From the NCBI RefSeq assembly GCF_008153345.1, contig NZ_CP042818.1, positions 2,877,001-2,941,000 on the forward strand: a stretch of DNA of 64,000 nucleotides. The letters run 5' to 3'. This DNA comes from Treponema phagedenis. Its GTDB lineage: Bacteria; Spirochaetota; Spirochaetia; Treponematales; Treponemataceae. Positions within the stretch are counted from its first letter, which is position 1, and every line of letters begins with the position of its first letter. Shown one piece after another: positions 8,378-18,277 of the stretch. Under the pieces are notes generated by a model, which worked only from the letters and a program-made list of their open reading frames with translations, was not told the origin of the DNA and searched no databases. A program made the position numbers and the translations under genes.

Positions 8378-9162
8378 AAAAAATTGCGGCGATACATATC
8401 TTCTTTTCTTTATCTCTGGTTCTTTTTGCAAATTCAAAAATAAGCTTTTCTTCCGACAAACTTGAAGGCTCCGCAGGGAAAGACAAAACAACAACCATTT
8501 TAACGGGAAATGCATCAGTTAAAATTGATAACCTTCAAATTAAAGCGGATAGAATTGAGCTTTCCGGAAAAAACTATCGGTTTATCAGTGCCACCGGAAC
8601 GGTAAGCGGAAAAGATGAAGAGAAAGGCTTGGAATTTTCCTCATCAGCATTAAACTTTGATCGCGATACCGAAGTAGCTGAGTTTTTGGGTTCTGTTTCG
8701 GTAAAAGATACCAAAGAAGATGTATTGGTAAAAGGCGAGCGAATATCCTATAATAAAAAACACGAAACAATGCTTTTACAAATGAACATTGAGTTAACAC
8801 AAAAAGATCTCAGTTGTAAGGCAATGTTCGGCATGTACTATCGAAAAAAATCTCTTCTTGAATTAACCGGCAGACCCGAGGTTACAAAAGAAAAAGATAT
8901 TTTTAAAGCGGAACGAATTACGGTTAATCTTGATACAAAAGATATAACCCTCAAAGGAAAGGTGAGTGGATCCATAATCGAAAAAGAAAAGAAAAAAGCC
9001 GATACGTCCTCAAAAACCGAAAATACATCCGCCGAAAAAGAAACGAGTCCGGAGAAAACCCCCACTATAAAAGAACGCGACAATACAAGTACTGGTAAGC
9101 CGAATTTGGATTCTGCAAATAAAGCGGAAATAACTATAAACGATTCTAAAGGAAAAAATTAA
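8374..9162 (+). CDS. lptA: LptA/OstA-like periplasmic bridge protein
   Basis: 262 aa with a short signal peptide ([18 protein letters not shown]). Two to three OstA-type beta repeats follow: [41 protein letters not shown], and [24 protein letters not shown]. These form the jellyroll groove that carries lipid in LptA. The last 60 residues are an unusual Lys/Glu/Ser/Thr-rich tail without predicted structure. The start overlaps lptC by 4 nt (ATGA) and the stop shares a base with the lptB start (TAATG). The family call is good. The cargo in a treponeme is uncertain, because classical LPS is absent from T. pallidum. Confidence 0.75.
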   Translation: MKKIAAIHIFFSLSLVLFANSKISFSSDKLEGSAGKDKTTTILTGNASVKIDNLQIKADRIELSGKNYRFISATGTVSGKDEEKGLEFSSSALNFDRDTEVAEFLGSVSVKDTKEDVLVKGERISYNKKHETMLLQMNIELTQKDLSCKAMFGMYYRKKSLLELTGRPEVTKEKDIFKAERITVNLDTKDITLKGKVSGSIIEKEKKKADTSSKTENTSAEKETSPEKTPTIKERDNTSTGKPNLDSANKAEITINDSKGKN

Positions 9163-10034
9163 TGAATGAAAATATAAGCCTTGACGAAATAGAATCCGAC
9201 GGATTAGAAAAAAGCTGTTCTACAGCAAGTGAAAATACGGAAAAAGTTTTGCAGGAGTTTTCCGATTGGAATATAACACTTGCAGAAGAACAAAAAAAAG
9301 TTTTTACCGGATCAGTGCTGCGCGTTGACAGCTTAAACAAATATTTTAGAAAAAAACATGCGGTAAATTCGGTTTCCTTCTCAATGCAGCAAGGCGAAGT
9401 TGTCGGCTTACTCGGACCGAACGGAGCGGGGAAAACAACCTCCTTTTACATGATTGTCGGCTTTTATCAGCCAAATTCGGGGAATATTTACCTTGACGAT
9501 TTGTGCATTACCGGCTTGCCCATGTATAAACGCGCGCGGGTAGGAATTTCCTATTTGCCGCAAGAGCCCTCTGTTTTCAGAAAACTCTCCGTTGAACAAA
9601 ATATTTACGCAATACTTGAAACTCGTCCCGATTTAACCAAAGCCCAGCGAAAAGAGCGGCTTGAATTTCTTCTGGAAGAATTCGGCATTACCGCAAACAG
9701 AAAACAGCCTGCCTACACCCTTTCGGGCGGTGAGCGGCGCCGTACCGAAATCGCTCGCGCCCTTGCAATAGAGCCAAAGTTCCTTTTGCTTGACGAACCC
9801 TTCGCCGGCATTGACCCCATTGCGGTGCATGATATTAAAAAAATAATCCGCCTGCTTTCCACTCAAAAAATCGGCGTACTGATCACCGACCATAACGTGC
9901 GGGACACCTTGGAAATCACCGACCGCGCCTACATCATCAATCACGGACAAATTGTCGAGCAAGGCGGAAAAGAAACAATACTTAACTCCGAGGTTGCGCG
10001 CGCGGTGTACCTCGGCAGTGAATTCAGAATGTAA
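9162..10034 (+). CDS. lptB: LptB-like ABC ATPase
   Basis: Cytoplasmic ATPase that powers the Lpt exporter. It has Walker [18 protein letters not shown]-loop [13 protein letters not shown], signature [16 protein letters not shown], Walker [14 protein letters not shown] and switch His in [12 protein letters not shown]; the order and the [16 protein letters not shown] wording are diagnostic of LptB. At 290 aa it is about 45 residues longer than E. coli LptB because of an acidic N-terminal extension (residues 1-48) with no internal start that would remove it. It is the third gene of the lptCAB operon. Confidence 0.88.
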   Translation: MNENISLDEIESDGLEKSCSTASENTEKVLQEFSDWNITLAEEQKKVFTGSVLRVDSLNKYFRKKHAVNSVSFSMQQGEVVGLLGPNGAGKTTSFYMIVGFYQPNSGNIYLDDLCITGLPMYKRARVGISYLPQEPSVFRKLSVEQNIYAILETRPDLTKAQRKERLEFLLEEFGITANRKQPAYTLSGGERRRTEIARALAIEPKFLLLDEPFAGIDPIAVHDIKKIIRLLSTQKIGVLITDHNVRDTLEITDRAYIINHGQIVEQGGKETILNSEVARAVYLGSEFRM

Positions 10035-10265
10035 GCTAAAACCTTTCTGTTTACAAAAAAACCTGAGCTTTTTGATTCGGGCGTGCCCCTCCGCTTACGC
10101 TGCGGGTCGGCGTACTACGGGCTCCGCTATCGCTTCGGCTCTTTTTGCGCTATTTTGGCGCGCAAAAAGGATCCGGCGGACAGGTTTTGAAAAACCTGCC
10201 CGCCGCCCTCCGTCCGCCTCACGCAAAATGCTTCGCATTAAGGGCTTTGGCAGCCCTTAACCTGC

Positions 10266-10700
10266 CTTCCCGACGATGTTTAAAAGCATCAACACAAATA
10301 TATCAATCAGAACCGCCACGGACGGCGATGGTTCCACGCAGCAGCGATGTTTTAAAGCAAGGCCGTTTACAAAGTTTTAAAACTCGCAGGCGAAGTGAAA
10401 GCCAGAATGTCAACACTTCGCCCTTGCTGCTGCGCAGGGCTTTTTTGGCTTATGCTTCGCCGCGATTCTGACCCCTTAACCCCTGCAGCAGAGGAATGTA
10501 AATTTCAGAACGGGCACGGACGCCCGTGGTTCCAAACAGACGGTTTAGTTTTTGACATGGACGTCAAAATTAGGTCGTTTGGTTTCACGCAGAAGCGATG
10601 GGTTTCCTGTCTTATCAAAACGGAAGACAAAATTCGAGAGCTGTCATTAAGCCTATGGTAAGTTTACTCACCGTTGCGCCGTGTCGGAATCTTTTTTTTA
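10266..10700 (-). repeat. Modular hairpin-repeat cluster between lptB and the ABC exporter pair
   Basis: This part of the 719-nt gap is read best on the minus strand. It contains AACCGCC...GGCG, GTTTTAAAGC, GGCGAAGTG/CACTTCGCC (about 10389-10422), ACGGGC/GCCCGT and TTTTGAC/GTCAAAA hairpins. It ends near 10670-10686 with CTCACCGTTGCGCCGTGTCGG, the reverse complement of the family's GACAC end. The first 230 nt of the gap (10035-10265) are a GC-richer stretch, CTCCGCTATCGCTTCG to CGCGCAAAAAGGAT, that recurs at about 30640-30695. Open frames here have no protein character. Confidence 0.7.
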
Positions 10701-10753
10701 TGAAAAATGATACAAGCGCTTTGCGAGTTTACAAGTTTAAATTGTACAATTAT

Positions 10754-12418
10754 CTACGAGATTCTTCCCGAATCAATATTGATTACCGTATCCGCAATTC
10801 CCATTGTGGATTTTCTGTGGCTGACCAAGAGGATGGTTTTATTTTCTTTTTCCCGTAAAAGCGATTGTAAAATAACCGCTTCGTTTAAGCTGTCAAGATT
10901 ACTTGTCGGTTCATCAAGCAGAATAAGCGGTGCCTGATGTAAAAATGCGCGGGCAACTCCTATTCGCTGCCGCTCGCCTCCCGAAATGCTTAAACCGAGT
11001 TCGGCAATTTTTGTGTCATACCCTTGGGGAAGGGTCAAAACAAAATCGTGCAGGTTTGCTTTTTTTGCCGCCGCAATAACCGTATCTTTTGAGGCAGCCC
11101 TGTTTGCAATAATCAGATTTTCATACACACTCTTGTTGAAAACATAGGTGTGTTGCGTTACATAGGAAATTGCTTCGCGCAATGAGGCAGTGTTAATTTC
11201 TTTTAAGTCGGTATTATTTATTTTGATGTTGCCCGATTGCGGATCGTAAAACCGCATAATGAGTTTGAGTAAGGTGCTTTTTCCGCTGCCGCTTTTTCCG
11301 TGTATGCCGATGATTGTGTTTTTTTTCGCAGTGAATGAAATATTTTTAAGTACCTCTTCGGTATCGTATGCAAAACTTACAGAGTTAAGTGCAAGCGTTT
11401 CAAAGCGAATGTCATGCTTATCGGTAACATCGGTGATTTCAGGTTTTTCTTCCAGCAAGGAAATAACCCGCTCCGCACTTGCAAAGGTTTGAATTAAATT
11501 TGTGGAAAGATTTGTTACCGCAATAACCGGCCCGAAGCTTGACATAAAAAGCACGGCGGAAATAACCATGCCGATAAAAGAGATTGAGCCTGAGGCAAAC
11601 AGAATACTTGCGGCGGCAACCATTGTTATATCAAAAATTAAAATGCAGGCCTCAGAGACCGCACGATTTAATCCGCTGAAATTTTTTATTCGTTTAAAAA
11701 GAGAATCAACTTTGTTGTTTTTTTCTTCAAGGGTTGCTTCTCTTTTTGCAACAAGGTTGAAGAAAAAGATTTCTTTCATGCCGCGTAAAGATTCTAAAAA
11801 ATAAGCATTAAGGTCGCCGACTTGCGCGCGGTATTCAGTGCCCAGTGTTTTTTCTTTTTTAGAAAACACGAGCGGTAAAAACAATCCGAGCACAAGATAG
11901 GCGATTGCTGCAATGCTTGCAAGAATCCATGAAATGCGTACAAACAAAAAAATAAAAATACTTGAGCAGATAACAGCGATTGAAACAGGTGCAATTGTAT
12001 GTGCGTAAAAAACTTCAAGTAACTCAATGTCGGCAGTAATGATGGATAAAAGCTGCCCCGAATCTTTTCGCTGTAATTTTACAAAGGCAAGTTTTCGTAA
12101 TGATTCAAAAACCTTGTCTCGAATAAGCGCTAAAAGTTTGAACGCAATATAATGTCCTGAAAGCTGCTCAAGATAGCGCAGCACTCCGCGCGAAAGTGAT
12201 AAAATAACAAGTAGCACAATAATTGTTTTTATCGTAAAAAGGTTTTCCGCTCCGGATACCTGTAATACTTGCAGCACGCCCGCCGCACCGAGTACGGGAA
12301 TAAAGGTTGCCGCCATGAAGCCGGCAACGCCTGCAATAATCGTAATAACCATAATAGGCAAAAGCGGTTTTACAATGTCAAAAAGTTTTATGATAAGCTG
12401 AAATTTAGTATAACGCAT
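10754..12418 (-). CDS. ABC exporter half, CydC-like fused permease/ATPase
   Basis: 554 aa: six transmembrane segments in residues 15-300, then a nucleotide-binding domain with Walker A GIHGKSGSGKSTLLK, signature SISGGERQRIGVARAFL and Walker B PLILLDEPTSNLD. The architecture and pairing with the next gene resemble the CydDC-type heterodimeric exporters of thiol compounds. The start overlaps the end of the upstream gene by 14 nt, so the two are translated together. The substrate is inferred from type only. A peptide, siderophore or lipid exporter cannot be excluded, since no cytochrome bd genes lie nearby. Confidence 0.72.
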   Translation of the reverse strand: MRYTKFQLIIKLFDIVKPLLPIMVITIIAGVAGFMAATFIPVLGAAGVLQVLQVSGAENLFTIKTIIVLLVILSLSRGVLRYLEQLSGHYIAFKLLALIRDKVFESLRKLAFVKLQRKDSGQLLSIITADIELLEVFYAHTIAPVSIAVICSSIFIFLFVRISWILASIAAIAYLVLGLFLPLVFSKKEKTLGTEYRAQVGDLNAYFLESLRGMKEIFFFNLVAKREATLEEKNNKVDSLFKRIKNFSGLNRAVSEACILIFDITMVAAASILFASGSISFIGMVISAVLFMSSFGPVIAVTNLSTNLIQTFASAERVISLLEEKPEITDVTDKHDIRFETLALNSVSFAYDTEEVLKNISFTAKKNTIIGIHGKSGSGKSTLLKLIMRFYDPQSGNIKINNTDLKEINTASLREAISYVTQHTYVFNKSVYENLIIANRAASKDTVIAAAKKANLHDFVLTLPQGYDTKIAELGLSISGGERQRIGVARAFLHQAPLILLDEPTSNLDSLNEAVILQSLLREKENKTILLVSHRKSTMGIADTVINIDSGRIS

Positions 12419-14180
12419 TTTTTTCTTCTCTTATTTTTTCTAAGTTTTGTTGTTGGGTAAATAGTTTTGCATACACTCCGTTTACATGCAAAAGTTCCGA
12501 ATGTGTTCCGAGTTCGCAAAGAGTGCCGTTTTTCAATACCGCAATACTGTCTGCGTGCACGGTATTTGCAAGCCGATGCGAAATCATAATAATTGTTTTC
12601 TGTTTGCTTAACTCGCGAATGTTTGCAATAATAATCTCTTCGCTTTCAATATCGATATTACTGGAAGCTTCGTCAAAAATATAAAGCGGCGCATCAAAAA
12701 GCAAAGCACGCGCTAACGCTAAGCGTTGGATTTGCCCGCCCGAAAGATTTTTCCCTTGTGTTTCAATTTGAAAATCAAGTCCGCCGTTTTGATGAATAAA
12801 TCCGTCAAGCCGTACTTGTTGCAAAACGCTAAAAAGCTCTTCATCGCTTGCATCAGACTTTGCAATTAAAAGATTTTCACGCACGGTTCCTTTAAACAAA
12901 TAACTGTCGCTGCTTACCATGTGCAGATATTTACAGCGAATTGAATCCGGAATTTTTTTTATGTCAAAATCATGTATGGTAATTTTTCCCGTATAGTTTT
13001 TTTGCAAGCCGGTAAGTAGCGCCGCAATACTTGATTTTCCCGAACCGCTTTCGCCGACAATCGCATACAGCCCCGCTCCGGGAAAGGAAAGTGAGAAGTT
13101 TGTAAAAAGTTCCGTTCCTTCAGTATATGAAAAAGAGAGCGACTCAATGCCGATTCCGCAACCCTTTGCATTATCCATCGCATGTTCAAACTTAGTTATA
13201 AAACCTGAATCATACTCCGTCTTTTCTTCCTGAACATCAAGGATGGCAAAAAGTCTGTCGGCGGCGGTAATGCCGTTCATTGCAACATGAAAAAAAGAAC
13301 CGAGCAAACGGAGCGGTAAAAAGAATTCCGCAGACAAAAGAATAAACAAAAGAGCACCGCTCATAGAAAGATTTCCCGCCTGCATTTGCAAAATCGAAAC
13401 AATGATTCCTAAAGCAGCGCCGCCGTATGCGAATATGTCCATGAGGGAAACCGAATTAAGCTGCATGGTTAAAACTTTCATGGTTATTTTTCTGAACTCT
13501 TCTGCTTCCGCACGCAGCTCTTGTTGCTTATGTTCATCATCGTTATACGCTTTTAAAATAATTAAGCCTTGCAGATTATCAAGAAAATTATCGCCGAGTC
13601 CTGTGTAAATTGTAAAATATTTTTTCAGCAAACGTTTGGCAACTTTCTGCACCGCGATAATCGAAAGCGGGATAAGCGGCACGCAAAGAAAAAGAATAAG
13701 CGCCGCAATAAAATTGATTGGCGCTAAAATAATAAACAACGTGAGCGGGGCAATCATGCTGTAAAAAAACTGCGGAAGATACTGCCCGAAATACATATCA
13801 AGCTGCTCAATACCTTCCGAACCTATTTGCGTAACCTCCGCTGAAGAAACAACTTCGCCGTAGTTAAGCTTTAAGGAAGTAATTTTATCATACAGAAGTT
13901 TGCGCAATGTTTGCTTTACATTTTTACTTGCCCGATACGAGCAGTAACTTGATTGCCTTGCGCTTACAATTCGTATAAAAAAAACAAAAATTAAAATGCC
14001 TGCAAAAAAAACAAGCTGCCTTTTGGACGGGAACGATTGGTTAAAAACAATTTCAATTCCTTTTACAATGATGGCGCTGATTGCAATATTGCAAAGCAAC
14101 GCAATCCAATTATAAAAAACAATCAGACGTATCCATTTTTTAGAATCTTTTACAACAGTCATTAATCGTTTATGAAACAT
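12405..14180 (-). CDS. ABC exporter half, CydD-like fused permease/ATPase
   Basis: 591 aa with six N-terminal membrane segments and a C-terminal ATPase: Walker A AIVGESGSGKSSIAAL, signature NLSGGQIQRLALARALL, and Walker B LYIFDEASSNID. The FGQYLPQFFYSMIAPL segment after the second helix pair is typical of CydD-type proteins. A purine-rich AAGGGA lies about 5 nt before the ATG. First gene of a two-gene operon. The ATPase motifs are complete in both subunits, so neither site looks degenerate. Confidence 0.75.
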   Translation of the reverse strand: MFHKRLMTVVKDSKKWIRLIVFYNWIALLCNIAISAIIVKGIEIVFNQSFPSKRQLVFFAGILIFVFFIRIVSARQSSYCSYRASKNVKQTLRKLLYDKITSLKLNYGEVVSSAEVTQIGSEGIEQLDMYFGQYLPQFFYSMIAPLTLFIILAPINFIAALILFLCVPLIPLSIIAVQKVAKRLLKKYFTIYTGLGDNFLDNLQGLIILKAYNDDEHKQQELRAEAEEFRKITMKVLTMQLNSVSLMDIFAYGGAALGIIVSILQMQAGNLSMSGALLFILLSAEFFLPLRLLGSFFHVAMNGITAADRLFAILDVQEEKTEYDSGFITKFEHAMDNAKGCGIGIESLSFSYTEGTELFTNFSLSFPGAGLYAIVGESGSGKSSIAALLTGLQKNYTGKITIHDFDIKKIPDSIRCKYLHMVSSDSYLFKGTVRENLLIAKSDASDEELFSVLQQVRLDGFIHQNGGLDFQIETQGKNLSGGQIQRLALARALLFDAPLYIFDEASSNIDIESEEIIIANIRELSKQKTIIMISHRLANTVHADSIAVLKNGTLCELGTHSELLHVNGVYAKLFTQQQNLEKIREEKNALY

Positions 14181-14365
14181 AAAAATCCCTTAAAAAAATT
14201 ACTTAAAAATAACAGACATGTTACTATAACGAAATGAAGAGATAATAACAAGTAAAGATTTTGCTTACAGCATCGGTAAGGCTCTTATTGCTTAAATATT
14301 TTAAAACAGCATGAGTATGGTAAACTACTATAACGTTTTTTTGATAACTCGATTATTTTTCTTAA

Positions 14366-14518
14366 TGCATTTTATACAAATCGTAAAAAATTTTATAAAA
14401 AAGAGCCCGACACGGCGCAACGGTGAGCAATTTACCATAGTAATGCTTAAATCCGCAGTCCCTTATTGTTGATACTCCAATTTGTATAACAGGAAGTTAA
14501 TTACAAAACGCTACACTA
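14366..14518 (+). repeat. Compact complete copy of the repeat element
   Basis: A short form without inserted hairpins. It begins with a TTTTATACAAATCGTAAAAA segment, then AAAGAGCCCGACACGGCGCA and GGTGAGCAATTTACCATAG, and ends TTAATTACAAAACGCTACAC (14499-14518). It gives the simplest view of what the two ends look like. The surrounding gap (14181-14712) also has fragments of other modules near 14520-14610 (AACGGGCACGGACGCC) and no gene. Confidence 0.75.
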
Positions 14519-14678
14519 CCCACCGTTGCTAAATTCAAAACTCGTAGGCACTGTAAACAAGAATAGCAAACATTACATTCAGAACGGGCACGGACGCCTT
14601 TAAAAAATGATGGCTTTTGAACATCCTTTGCAATTTTCCGGGGCATAAGGGGCGGCCGCTCTTAAATTCAAAGCACCC

Positions 14679-14706
14679 TTTACAAGATTTTCGTATTTGC
14701 TATACT
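14679..14706 (+). promoter_or_regulatory. Promoter of the M81 gene, leaderless geometry
   Basis: TTTACA (14679-14684), 16-nt spacer, TATACT (14701-14706). The ATG at 14713 begins 6 nt downstream, at the expected transcription start. This promoter decides the gene start in favour of 14713 over the upstream in-frame ATG at 14617. Confidence 0.7.
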
Positions 14707-14712
14707 ACTCTT

Positions 14713-16191
14713 ATGAGAATTCTTGTTGGCGGAATTAGCCATGAATCAAATAGTTTTAATCCGATTATTACCGGAATAAATGATTTTGTTGTGTTTCGGG
14801 GTGAGGAAGTTTTAACTAAGGGGCTTTTGCCTTATTATTCTTCAACCGGTATTATTGACACGCTGCGCGGATGGGGCTGGGAGGTTGTTCCGGCGTTAGT
14901 GGCGCGCGCAGTGCCGAACGGGCTTGTGCAGCACGAGCTGTATCAAAGTTTAAAGGCTGAGTTTTTGCACTATCTCGATGAGGCTTTGACAGAAGCTCCG
15001 ATTGACGGAATTTGTCTCGGCTTGCACGGCTCTCTGAAGGTTGAAAACCTAGGTGCTGCGGAAGGTGATTTGCTTGCGGCAATTAGAGAGCGGCTTCCCG
15101 ATGTTCCGCTTACGGTTGCGCTTGACATGCATGCTACTGTTACCGATGAAATGATTCGCTATTGTGACGGAATTGTCGGATACAAAACCGCCCCCCATAT
15201 TGATTGTTATGAAACCGGTGTGCACGCTGCAAAACTTTTGCGCAGTGCCTTTGACTCAGGTAAAAAGCTTTGCATAGGACGGGTTTCCATTCCGATGTTA
15301 ATTGCGGGCGAAAAAAGCGAAAGTGCGGAAGAGCCGATGAAAAGTCTTCTAGCCGCTTGTGTTGAGGCTGAAAAGCGGGACGGAATTCTTGCCGCCTCTA
15401 TTTTACTCGGCTTTCCTTGGGCTGACTGCGAGGATAACGGCGTAAGCATTGTAACCGTTTCCGACGGCTGCCAAAAGCTTGCCGACGAAACCGCAAAAGA
15501 GCTTGCCCGCAAGTTTTGGAGCGAACGCCATAATTTTCGGTTTAGAGCCGAGCATTATGATTCAGTTTCTTCCATACTAAAGGCAATTGAAGCGGTTACC
15601 ATAAATAAGGAACAGCCTGTTTTTATTTCCGACTCGGGCGATAATCCCACAGCCGGGGCTACGGGCGATGCCACTGAATTGTTTGAAGCAATGCTTTCTT
15701 TTAGCGATAAAATACAAAGCCTGCCCACTCCGCTTTTATATTCAGGATTTTTTGATGCACCCGCCGTTGATGCCTGTATGCGGGCAGGAGAGGGCAAAAC
15801 GCTTGATATTACAATCGGAGGCAATTGGGATAAAATCAACGGTACGCAAATTCCCTGCACCGTTAAAGTTTTGCGCTTGGTAAAGGACTACGGAACATAT
15901 CGCTCAAACCTTGCCTTAGTTGAATACAAAAACATGCACATTGTGCTTACCGGTAAGCATATCGGCTTCGGGGATGAAAACCTCTTGCCCGCACTGGGGG
16001 TGAACCCTTTGGATTATTGCATTGTAACGGTAAAGCTCGGCTACCTTGAAGCATGCTTTCAGGATATTGCGGCGCGCGCCATTATGGCAACCTCAAAGGG
16101 CTGTTCAAATGAATTGCTTGAAACGCTTGACTATCCTAAAACGCGAAAACCGATTTATCCGCTTAATAAAAACATGGAGTGGAGCTGTTAA
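14713..16191 (+). CDS. M81-family metallopeptidase (MlrC-like)
   Basis: About 492 aa from the chosen start MRILVGGISHESNSF. M81/MlrC proteins (known from microcystin linear-peptide breakdown, otherwise mostly of unknown substrate) have conserved metal-binding His and Asp residues seen here as ISHESNSF, CLGLHGSL, VALDMHATV and TAPHIDCYETG. A C-terminal domain of the family follows (ISDSGDNPTAGATGD, IVLTGKHIGFGDENLLPALG). The open frame extends 32 codons upstream, but that part lies over the promoter and a repeat. It is probably cytoplasmic, as no signal peptide is seen. The following cutC gene is 62 nt downstream and may be co-transcribed. Confidence 0.82.
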   Translation: MRILVGGISHESNSFNPIITGINDFVVFRGEEVLTKGLLPYYSSTGIIDTLRGWGWEVVPALVARAVPNGLVQHELYQSLKAEFLHYLDEALTEAPIDGICLGLHGSLKVENLGAAEGDLLAAIRERLPDVPLTVALDMHATVTDEMIRYCDGIVGYKTAPHIDCYETGVHAAKLLRSAFDSGKKLCIGRVSIPMLIAGEKSESAEEPMKSLLAACVEAEKRDGILAASILLGFPWADCEDNGVSIVTVSDGCQKLADETAKELARKFWSERHNFRFRAEHYDSVSSILKAIEAVTINKEQPVFISDSGDNPTAGATGDATELFEAMLSFSDKIQSLPTPLLYSGFFDAPAVDACMRAGEGKTLDITIGGNWDKINGTQIPCTVKVLRLVKDYGTYRSNLALVEYKNMHIVLTGKHIGFGDENLLPALGVNPLDYCIVTVKLGYLEACFQDIAARAIMATSKGCSNELLETLDYPKTRKPIYPLNKNMEWSC

Positions 16192-16253
16192 GCTTTCGCG
16201 TAAACGTATAAACTTAAACGTAAAAAACAGAACAGAAGAAAAAAGGAAAAAAG

Positions 16254-16997
16254 ATGAAAAATATTACGATTGAAATTTGCGCAGGCTCCCTTGATGATGC
16301 CCTCCTTGCCGAAAAAGCGGGCGCACAGCGAATTGAGCTAAACTCAAGCTTATTCCTCGGCGGCTTAACTCCTTCACTTGGAACCCTGCGCTTAGTAAAA
16401 CAAAAAACAAAACTTAAAGTGCTCACGATGGTGCGCCCGCGGGCTGCCGGCTTTTTCTACACCGAAGCCGAGTTTGAAACAATGAAAGAAGATGCACGCA
16501 TTTTTATTGAAAACGGAGCCGACGGAATTGTATTCGGCTTTTTAAATGCCGACGGCACCCTTGATGCGGCACGGTGCGAAGCTTTGTGTAAAATCGCAAA
16601 CAGCAGGGAAACAGTTTTTCACCGCGCAATTGATGTAGTGCCCGACCCGCTAAAAACCCTCGATGCTCTTATTGAGCTCGGCATTACCCGCGTGCTCACA
16701 AGCGGACAGGAACCGACCGCCCCCGAAGGAGCGGAATTAATTGCGGAAATGGTGCGCCATGCGCGCGGTAAAATAGAAATCCTTCCGGGCGGCGGCATTA
16801 CGAAAAAAAATGCTTCCCGCTTGGTGCAGGAAACAGGCGTAAGCCAAATACACTTTGCCGCCCTCTGCTCAAAACCTGAACCCTCGGTGCAGCACAACCC
16901 GAAAATCTACTACGGCGGTGCCCTCTACCCGAACGAAGACCGTTTTGAAATAGCCGACCTTGATGAAATGCGGCGAATTATCGAAAAGGTAAACTAA
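16254..16997 (+). CDS. cutC: CutC-family TIM-barrel protein
   Basis: 247 aa, the normal length. It starts with ITIEICAGSLDDALLAEKAGAQRIELNSSL and continues with GGLTPSLGTL, VRPRAAGFFYTEAE, IVFGFLNADGTLD, FHRAIDVVPDP, RVLTSGQEPTAPEG and ILPGGGITKKN, which together are diagnostic of CutC. The family was named for copper homeostasis in E. coli, but its biochemical role is unsettled. An AAAAAGATG context with AAAGGAAAA upstream serves as ribosome binding site. It lies 62 nt after the M81 gene. Confidence 0.88.
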   Translation: MKNITIEICAGSLDDALLAEKAGAQRIELNSSLFLGGLTPSLGTLRLVKQKTKLKVLTMVRPRAAGFFYTEAEFETMKEDARIFIENGADGIVFGFLNADGTLDAARCEALCKIANSRETVFHRAIDVVPDPLKTLDALIELGITRVLTSGQEPTAPEGAELIAEMVRHARGKIEILPGGGITKKNASRLVQETGVSQIHFAALCSKPEPSVQHNPKIYYGGALYPNEDRFEIADLDEMRRIIEKVN

Positions 16998-17011
16998 CCC
17001 GTCTTGCGTAG

Positions 17012-17150
17012 AAACACGGGCGTCCATGCCCGTTCTGAAATTTACATTTCTCCTAGCGGCGGGGTGCAGGGGTGCCGTAACGCCCTGCATGCGAAGCATA
17101 AGCCAAAAAAGCCCTGCGCAGCAGCAACTGCCATCCGGGGTCTAAGGGGC
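17012..17150 (-). repeat. Shared repeat fragment after cutC
   Basis: The segment ACGGGCGTCCATGCCCGTTC (a hairpin), then AATTTACATT, a CCTGCA-rich piece and GCCAAAAAAGCCCTGCGCAG, is the inverted equivalent of 10430-10535. It therefore belongs to the dispersed family. The frame across it (17004-17321) is not a gene. Confidence 0.6.
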
Positions 17151-17174
17151 AGCGCGCCCCTTACCACAACACAC

Positions 17175-17723
17175 CTACACTATAAGTTTTTGTACCGCTT
17201 TGAACTCATCGGTGCCGGCAACGGAGTTGAGGTCGAACATAACGGATTCGACATTAGTGATAACCGCTCCAAGGTCATTCATTTGGTGCAACGCATTGTG
17301 TTTATTCCGCAAATCGCGTGAACTAACCGCATCTTCGCAAACAAAAACCTCATACCCGAAGGCAATCAGATCGCGCACGGTTAAAAGCACACAAATATGC
17401 GTTTCGATACCTGAGATAATAATTTGTTTTTTATTCTTTTTTGTTAAAGCTTCCGTAAAGTTTTTTTCCAGCATACAGGAAAACGATGTTTTTTCAATAG
17501 CCGTACTTTTTACACTGTCAAACAAACCTTTATTTGTATGTCCCAAACCTTTCGGGTATTGTTCGGTAAAAAGCGTTTCCAGCTGCATGATATTTGCCAT
17601 CTTCGCCAAAACAACGGCCTTTTTCAGCACCTCCTCTTTTTCCTGCATAATATCAAGAAGTTTATCTTGAATATCAACAAACAAGATAAGAGCATTTTCT
17701 CTTTTTAATTTATAATTTTTCAT
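17175..17723 (-). CDS. Isochorismatase-family cysteine hydrolase
   Basis: 182 aa from the ATG at 17723, which has a GGGAGG ribosome binding site 6 nt upstream; the open frame extends further upstream without support. The catalytic triad of the family is visible: D17 in LILFVDIQDKL, K78 in AIEKTSFSC, and C111 in ISGIETHICVLLTVRDL. Such enzymes hydrolyse amides or isochorismate-like compounds (nicotinamidase relatives); the substrate is not predictable here. It converges on cutC from the other strand. Confidence 0.82.
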   Translation of the reverse strand: MKNYKLKRENALILFVDIQDKLLDIMQEKEEVLKKAVVLAKMANIMQLETLFTEQYPKGLGHTNKGLFDSVKSTAIEKTSFSCMLEKNFTEALTKKNKKQIIISGIETHICVLLTVRDLIAFGYEVFVCEDAVSSRDLRNKHNALHQMNDLGAVITNVESVMFDLNSVAGTDEFKAVQKLIV

Positions 17724-18026
17724 ACAATCCTCCCTGTGGATGAAATAAACAGAATTTACTAAACCTGCTGTAAACAGTATACAATAGATGTTTATTTTTT
17801 TCAAATTCTATAAAATATTTTAAATTTTATAGAATGCGAATAAAAAAATACTGTCAAATCCCTAATCTTGTGTAAAAGCCATGTATAATATTTAGCCTCT
17901 TTGTCTAATCAAACACAAGATATGTTCTATCTGTGCGTATCCATTTTCGTGAATGTCAATAAGAACTGGCGAAGCCCTTAATGCAACGCATAAACGAATA
18001 AATTCCACACGACCTTGTATCTTTAC

Positions 18027-18208
18027 TTCGCCTGCGAGTTTAAAAACTCTGAGTAAGGTGCGGTAGTTTTTAAACATCGTTTGAATTTGTTCTGAGTCCG
18101 ACACGGCGCAACGGCGAGCAATTTACCATAGGAATACTTAAATCCGCAGCCCCTTATTGTTGATACTCCGATTTTTATAACACTAACTTAATTACAAAAT
18201 GCTACACT
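18027..18208 (+). repeat. Repeat element with one long-loop hairpin
   Basis: It contains the hairpin GTTTAAAAACT/AGTTTTTAAAC (about 18038-18074) just before GAGTCCGACACGGCGCAACG, followed by the compact body and the end CTTAATTACAAAATGCTACAC. The stem differs from the GTTTGAAAACT/AGTTTTCAAAC stem seen elsewhere by a paired G-C to A-T change. Confidence 0.7.
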
Positions 18209-18277
18209 GGCACTTATAAGCGGAGTTCAAGGGGCGGCAGCCCTTTATTCATGCGTAAGCCCTGCGCATAATTTTAC

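Noticed and set aside
10145-10661. Two overlapping plus-strand frames
   Set aside because: Both lie fully in repeat modules and carry no protein-like pattern.
14617-14712. Longer N-terminus for the M81 gene
   Set aside because: The extra 32 codons lie across the promoter and a repeat fragment; the family start is at 14713.
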